Below are positions 22,707 to 25,587 of a stretch of DNA of 25,587 nucleotides, piece after piece (the stretch's first letter is position 1; every line of letters starts with the position of its first letter). A model generated the notes under the pieces. The model was given only the letters and a program-made list of their open reading frames with translations, was not told the origin of the DNA and did not search any database. Source of the stretch: Bacteroidetes bacterium UBA7368 (lineage in GTDB: Bacteria; Bacteroidota; Rhodothermia; Rhodothermales; UBA10348); assembly GCA_002469915.1 (NCBI GenBank), contig DKOG01000146.1, positions 1-25,587 on the forward strand. The letters run 5' to 3'. Made by a program: the position numbers and the translations under genes.

Positions 22707-25587
22707 GTGAGCACATTAGGCTTTAACACAGGCTACATCGAAGAACTTTACCGTCAGTATCTACAAGATCCTGACAGTGTAGGCGAAAGCTGGAAAGAGT
22801 TCTTTCAGGATTTTACTCCCGACGAAGGGTTCATAGCAGTTACCGAAGCACGGGCTGTTCCAACAGAACCGACCCCGGATGCAAAGGCAGAGCCGAAGTC
22901 CAAGCCGGTTTCCGAGGATTATGCGAGTGAAAAGCCCATTAGAGGCCCCTCAGCAACAATCGTTGAGAATATGCAGGCGAGCCTCGAAGTACCAACGGCT
23001 ACCTCGGTTCGAACCGTCCCCGTAAAGCTCATGGCAGAAAACCGGACGCTGATCAACGAGCATCAGCGTCTAGTGGGTGGAAATAAGGTGTCTTTTACAC
23101 ACCTCATCGCTTGGGCTATCGTGCAGGCGATGAAAAAATTCCCGTCCATGAATACGACATATCGGGAAGGCGATGACGGGCACATACATGTCGTACCGCA
23201 TGCCGTGAACCTGGGGCTTGCCATTGATATTGAGCGCCGCGGTAGGCGTACGCTTTTGGTACCGAATATCAAGAGCGCCGACTTGATGAACTTTGCCCAG
23301 TTACTTGGCACGTACAACGACATCGTAAAGCGAGCCCGAGACAACAAACTTACCATTGCTGATTTCCAGCACACGACCGCCACGCTTACCAATCCCGGAA
23401 TGATTGGTACCAATCTAAGTGTGCCACGCCTCATGCCCGGCCAAGGGGTTATTGTCGGAGTCGGCGCCATTGGATATCCCTCTGAATACTATGCTTTCCC
23501 TCCTGAGGTAATCAGTCAGACCGGGATTTCTCAGGTTATGACGATCACATCGACGTACGACCACCGAGTGATTCAGGGCGCAGAAAGTGGGGCCTTCTTG
23601 GCACACATCGAGCAACTGCTCCGTGGTGAGCACGGATTCTACTCAGAAATTTTTGCTGACCTCGCTGTTCCTTATCAGCCGTGGACCTTGGCCACAGATA
23701 CGACACCGCGAGTAGGCACGAGCGGGAAGCTTTCCGAGATCGATGTCATCCATAAGGAAGCAAGTGTCCTTCAGTTAATCCGGGCTTTCCGCGTTCGAGG
23801 CCATTTGCAGGCCGATGTGAATCCTCTAGGTTACGCCTGGGTTGCCCATCCTGAATTGGATCCAGCCACTTACGGACTGACCATTTGGGACCTGGACCGA
23901 AAGTTTGTGACCGGCGGACTAGGAGGCAAAGACATGCTTCCTCTCAGAGGCATTCTGGATATTCTTCGGCGAACCTACACGCGGCAAATCGGAGTTGAGT
24001 TCATGCACATCTCTTCACCAGAAGAGAAAAAGTGGATTACAGAACGTATTGAACCGGGTGAAACGGATTTTGCGACATCCGACGAAGAGAAGCGCCGAAT
24101 GCTGCAGAAACTGAATGCCGCAGAGGCATTTGAAACGTTCCTACATACGAAGTATATCGGGCACAAGCGTTTCTCTCTGGAGGGATCGGAAACCGTAATC
24201 CCTATGCTGGACCGCATCCTCTCAGATGCCGCAGAAAAAGGAGTAGGAGGCGTTGTGATGGGAATGGCACATAGAGGAAGACTCAATGTGCTGGCCAACA
24301 TCATGAACAAACCCTATGAGGTCATCTTCTCAGAGTTCGAGGGGAATCTGGATCCTACAACTACACAAGGCTCAGGTGATGTCAAGTACCACCTAGGCTC
24401 CTCGAGCGAACACGAAGCTCCTGATGGCCATAAAATCGGAGTGGTGCTGGCCTCCAACCCAAGCCATCTGGAGGCCGTTAACCCGGTTGTAGAGGGCATG
24501 GTACGAGCCAAGCAAGAGGCTAGGCGGCATGCACCGGACAATCCGGACAATGATTACCTGGATTCCGTCATTCCGATGCTGATCCACGGAGATGCAGCGT
24601 TTGCCGGACAGGGCGTGGTGGCTGAGACGCTACACCTAAGCCAACTACCCGGATACCGAACTGGCGGCACGATTCATATCGTTATTAACAACCAGATTGG
24701 ATTTACAACGGGTCCTTCAGATGCCAGAAGTTCTCAATACGCGACGGATAGTGCACGTATGATTCAGGCACCTATTTTCCATGTGAATGGAGATGACCCT
24801 GAAGCCTGTACGAGAGTGGCTCGTCTTGCGTTGGAATACCGCCAAGCCTTTAACAAGGATGTGGTAATTGACATGTTGTGCTACCGCGTCCGCGGTCATA
24901 ATGAAGGGGACGAACCAACCTACACGCAGCCCCTTCTCTACAAGAAGATCGAGGCCAAACGGTCTCCTCGAAAAATGTACACTGAGCTGCTACTGCGGCG
25001 AGGAGACATGACGCCGGAAGAAGCGGAAAGCATATTGGACGATTATCGTTCACGTCTGCAGGAAGCATTTGAACGCACCAAAGAAATTAGCGACCGGGAG
25101 GCTCCTTCTTCCGAGGACCTGATCAAATCGAAAGTACAGAAGTCTTTACCTGTGGTGGAAACGGCCGTACCAGAAGAGAATCTGGAAGCCATCGTACGTG
25201 CCTTGACCAATCACCCAATGGAATTTAATGTCCATAAAAAACTCACTCGACAGTTCTCCCGGAGGGAAAAGCTGTATTTCGATGAGAAACGAATTGATTG
25301 GGGATTTGCTGAAGCATTGGCCTTCGGAAGTATTCTTCTAGACAATACCGAAATCCGCATTAGTGGTCAGGATTCCAGACGAGGAACGTTCTCACATCGT
25401 CATGCCGTTCTGTACGACCAACAAGATGGCAGCGAGTACATTCCGCTAAATCACATCCAACCGACACAGGAGTCGCTTGGGATTTACGATTCACTGCTTT
25501 CAGAATACGCAGTTTGTGGATTCGAATACGGTTACTCGGTAGCTCATCCAAATGCACTAGTCGTTTGGGAAGCTCAGTTCGGAGATT
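22707..25587 (+). CDS. 2-oxoglutarate decarboxylase/dehydrogenase E1 with fused E2-like domain (Kgd type), N-terminal 960 residues
   Basis: The frame is open from GTG at 22707 to the window end. Residues 1-35 (GYIEELYRQYLQDPDSVGES, WKEFF) are the E1o N-terminal segment. A Pro/Glu/Lys-rich linker (about 55-85) leads to a succinyltransferase-like E2 catalytic domain (about 90-310) with its His in TYDHRVIQG (H286). The thiamine-diphosphate E1 domain then follows: GMAHRGRLNVLANI, NPSHLEAVNPVVEG, HGDAAFAGQG (D629), INNQIGFTT, YRVRGHNEGDEP and GQDSRRGTFSHRH. No lipoyl domain is present. This is the mycobacterial Kgd/SucA layout, which catalyses oxidative decarboxylation of 2-oxoglutarate in the TCA cycle with a separate lipoylated E2 and E3. 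GTG is the only sensible start before the conserved N-terminus. TATTTTTA at 22670-22677 is a possible -7 box. About 260-290 C-terminal residues lie outside. Confidence 0.93.
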   Translation, partial: MSTLGFNTGYIEELYRQYLQDPDSVGESWKEFFQDFTPDEGFIAVTEARAVPTEPTPDAKAEPKSKPVSEDYASEKPIRGPSATIVENMQASLEVPTATSVRTVPVKLMAENRTLINEHQRLVGGNKVSFTHLIAWAIVQAMKKFPSMNTTYREGDDGHIHVVPHAVNLGLAIDIERRGRRTLLVPNIKSADLMNFAQLLGTYNDIVKRARDNKLTIADFQHTTATLTNPGMIGTNLSVPRLMPGQGVIVGVGAIGYPSEYYAFPPEVISQTGISQVMTITSTYDHRVIQGAESGAFLAHIEQLLRGEHGFYSEIFADLAVPYQPWTLATDTTPRVGTSGKLSEIDVIHKEASVLQLIRAFRVRGHLQADVNPLGYAWVAHPELDPATYGLTIWDLDRKFVTGGLGGKDMLPLRGILDILRRTYTRQIGVEFMHISSPEEKKWITERIEPGETDFATSDEEKRRMLQKLNAAEAFETFLHTKYIGHKRFSLEGSETVIPMLDRILSDAAEKGVGGVVMGMAHRGRLNVLANIMNKPYEVIFSEFEGNLDPTTTQGSGDVKYHLGSSSEHEAPDGHKIGVVLASNPSHLEAVNPVVEGMVRAKQEARRHAPDNPDNDYLDSVIPMLIHGDAAFAGQGVVAETLHLSQLPGYRTGGTIHIVINNQIGFTTGPSDARSSQYATDSARMIQAPIFHVNGDDPEACTRVARLALEYRQAFNKDVVIDMLCYRVRGHNEGDEPTYTQPLLYKKIEAKRSPRKMYTELLLRRGDMTPEEAESILDDYRSRLQEAFERTKEISDREAPSSEDLIKSKVQKSLPVVETAVPEENLEAIVRALTNHPMEFNVHKKLTRQFSRREKLYFDEKRIDWGFAEALAFGSILLDNTEIRISGQDSRRGTFSHRHAVLYDQQDGSEYIPLNHIQPTQESLGIYDSLLSEYAVCGFEYGYSVAHPNALVVWEAQFGD

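Noticed and set aside
1..25587. tRNA genes, CRISPR arrays, insertion sequences, phage or defence genes
   Set aside because: No cloverleaf-like sequence, repeat-spacer pattern, transposase or integrase motif was seen on either strand by reading.

Overview
The window looks like chromosomal DNA of a free-living, probably aquatic bacterium of the Bacteroidota/Rhodothermota/Balneolota group. The clues are a protein with the N-terminal half of the GWxTD family, a TonB-dependent receptor with a carboxypeptidase-regulatory-like leader domain, a TamA/TamL-like Omp85 protein, a small DUF2795-type protein, promoter boxes of the TAnnTTTG kind, few Shine-Dalgarno sequences and frequent GTG/TTG starts. Phylum-level placement is inferred from gene families, not measured. 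I saw no tRNA, rRNA, CRISPR array, transposase or integrase.

Left part (1-5004, all minus strand). In transcription order: a LacI-family regulator, a broken TonB-receptor gene, a broken animal-type alpha-amylase gene, a CDP-alcohol phosphatidyltransferase, the SRP receptor FtsY, and the N-terminal part of a GWxTD protein that leaves the window at base 1. The receptor and amylase remnants meet at one sharp junction near 3535-3556. It looks as if one deletion (or an assembly chimera) removed the receptor barrel, anything between the genes, and the catalytic half of the amylase.

Middle part (5005-14578). A divergent promoter region holds a perfect LacI-type operator and three tandem copies of a 14-bp palindromic unit, followed by a glycosyltransferase and a periplasmic thioredoxin. 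A minus-strand cluster follows: PrmC, an unknown lipoprotein, a nitrilase-superfamily protein lacking the usual catalytic lysine, and a small unknown protein. Alpha-glucan phosphorylase (plus strand) is preceded by a TATATTTG box, two hairpins with an intrinsic terminator, and a second copy of the LacI-type operator. Phenylalanine 4-monooxygenase and an NhaC-type antiporter lie on the minus strand beyond it.

Right part (14702-25587, all plus strand). A membrane SpoIIE-type phosphatase, a Rid-family protein, a membrane-anchored M23 peptidase, a DUF2795-type protein coupled to an Omp85 protein, an RlmD-type rRNA methyltransferase overlapping an NAD-dependent epimerase, and the first 960 residues of a Kgd/SucA-type 2-oxoglutarate decarboxylase/dehydrogenase with a fused E2-like domain.

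The most coherent story is carbohydrate control. The same LacI-type operator (TGTAAGCGCTTACA and TGTAAGCGTTTACA) sits before the regulator's own gene and before glucan phosphorylase. The repressor therefore probably ties polymer uptake and degradation outside the cell to glucan phosphorolysis inside it, and that link may survive although the uptake and amylase genes beside it are wrecked. I found no convincing evidence of a wholly new multi-gene system. The best candidates for novelty are the glgP leader, the palindrome array and the lysine-less nitrilase homologue.
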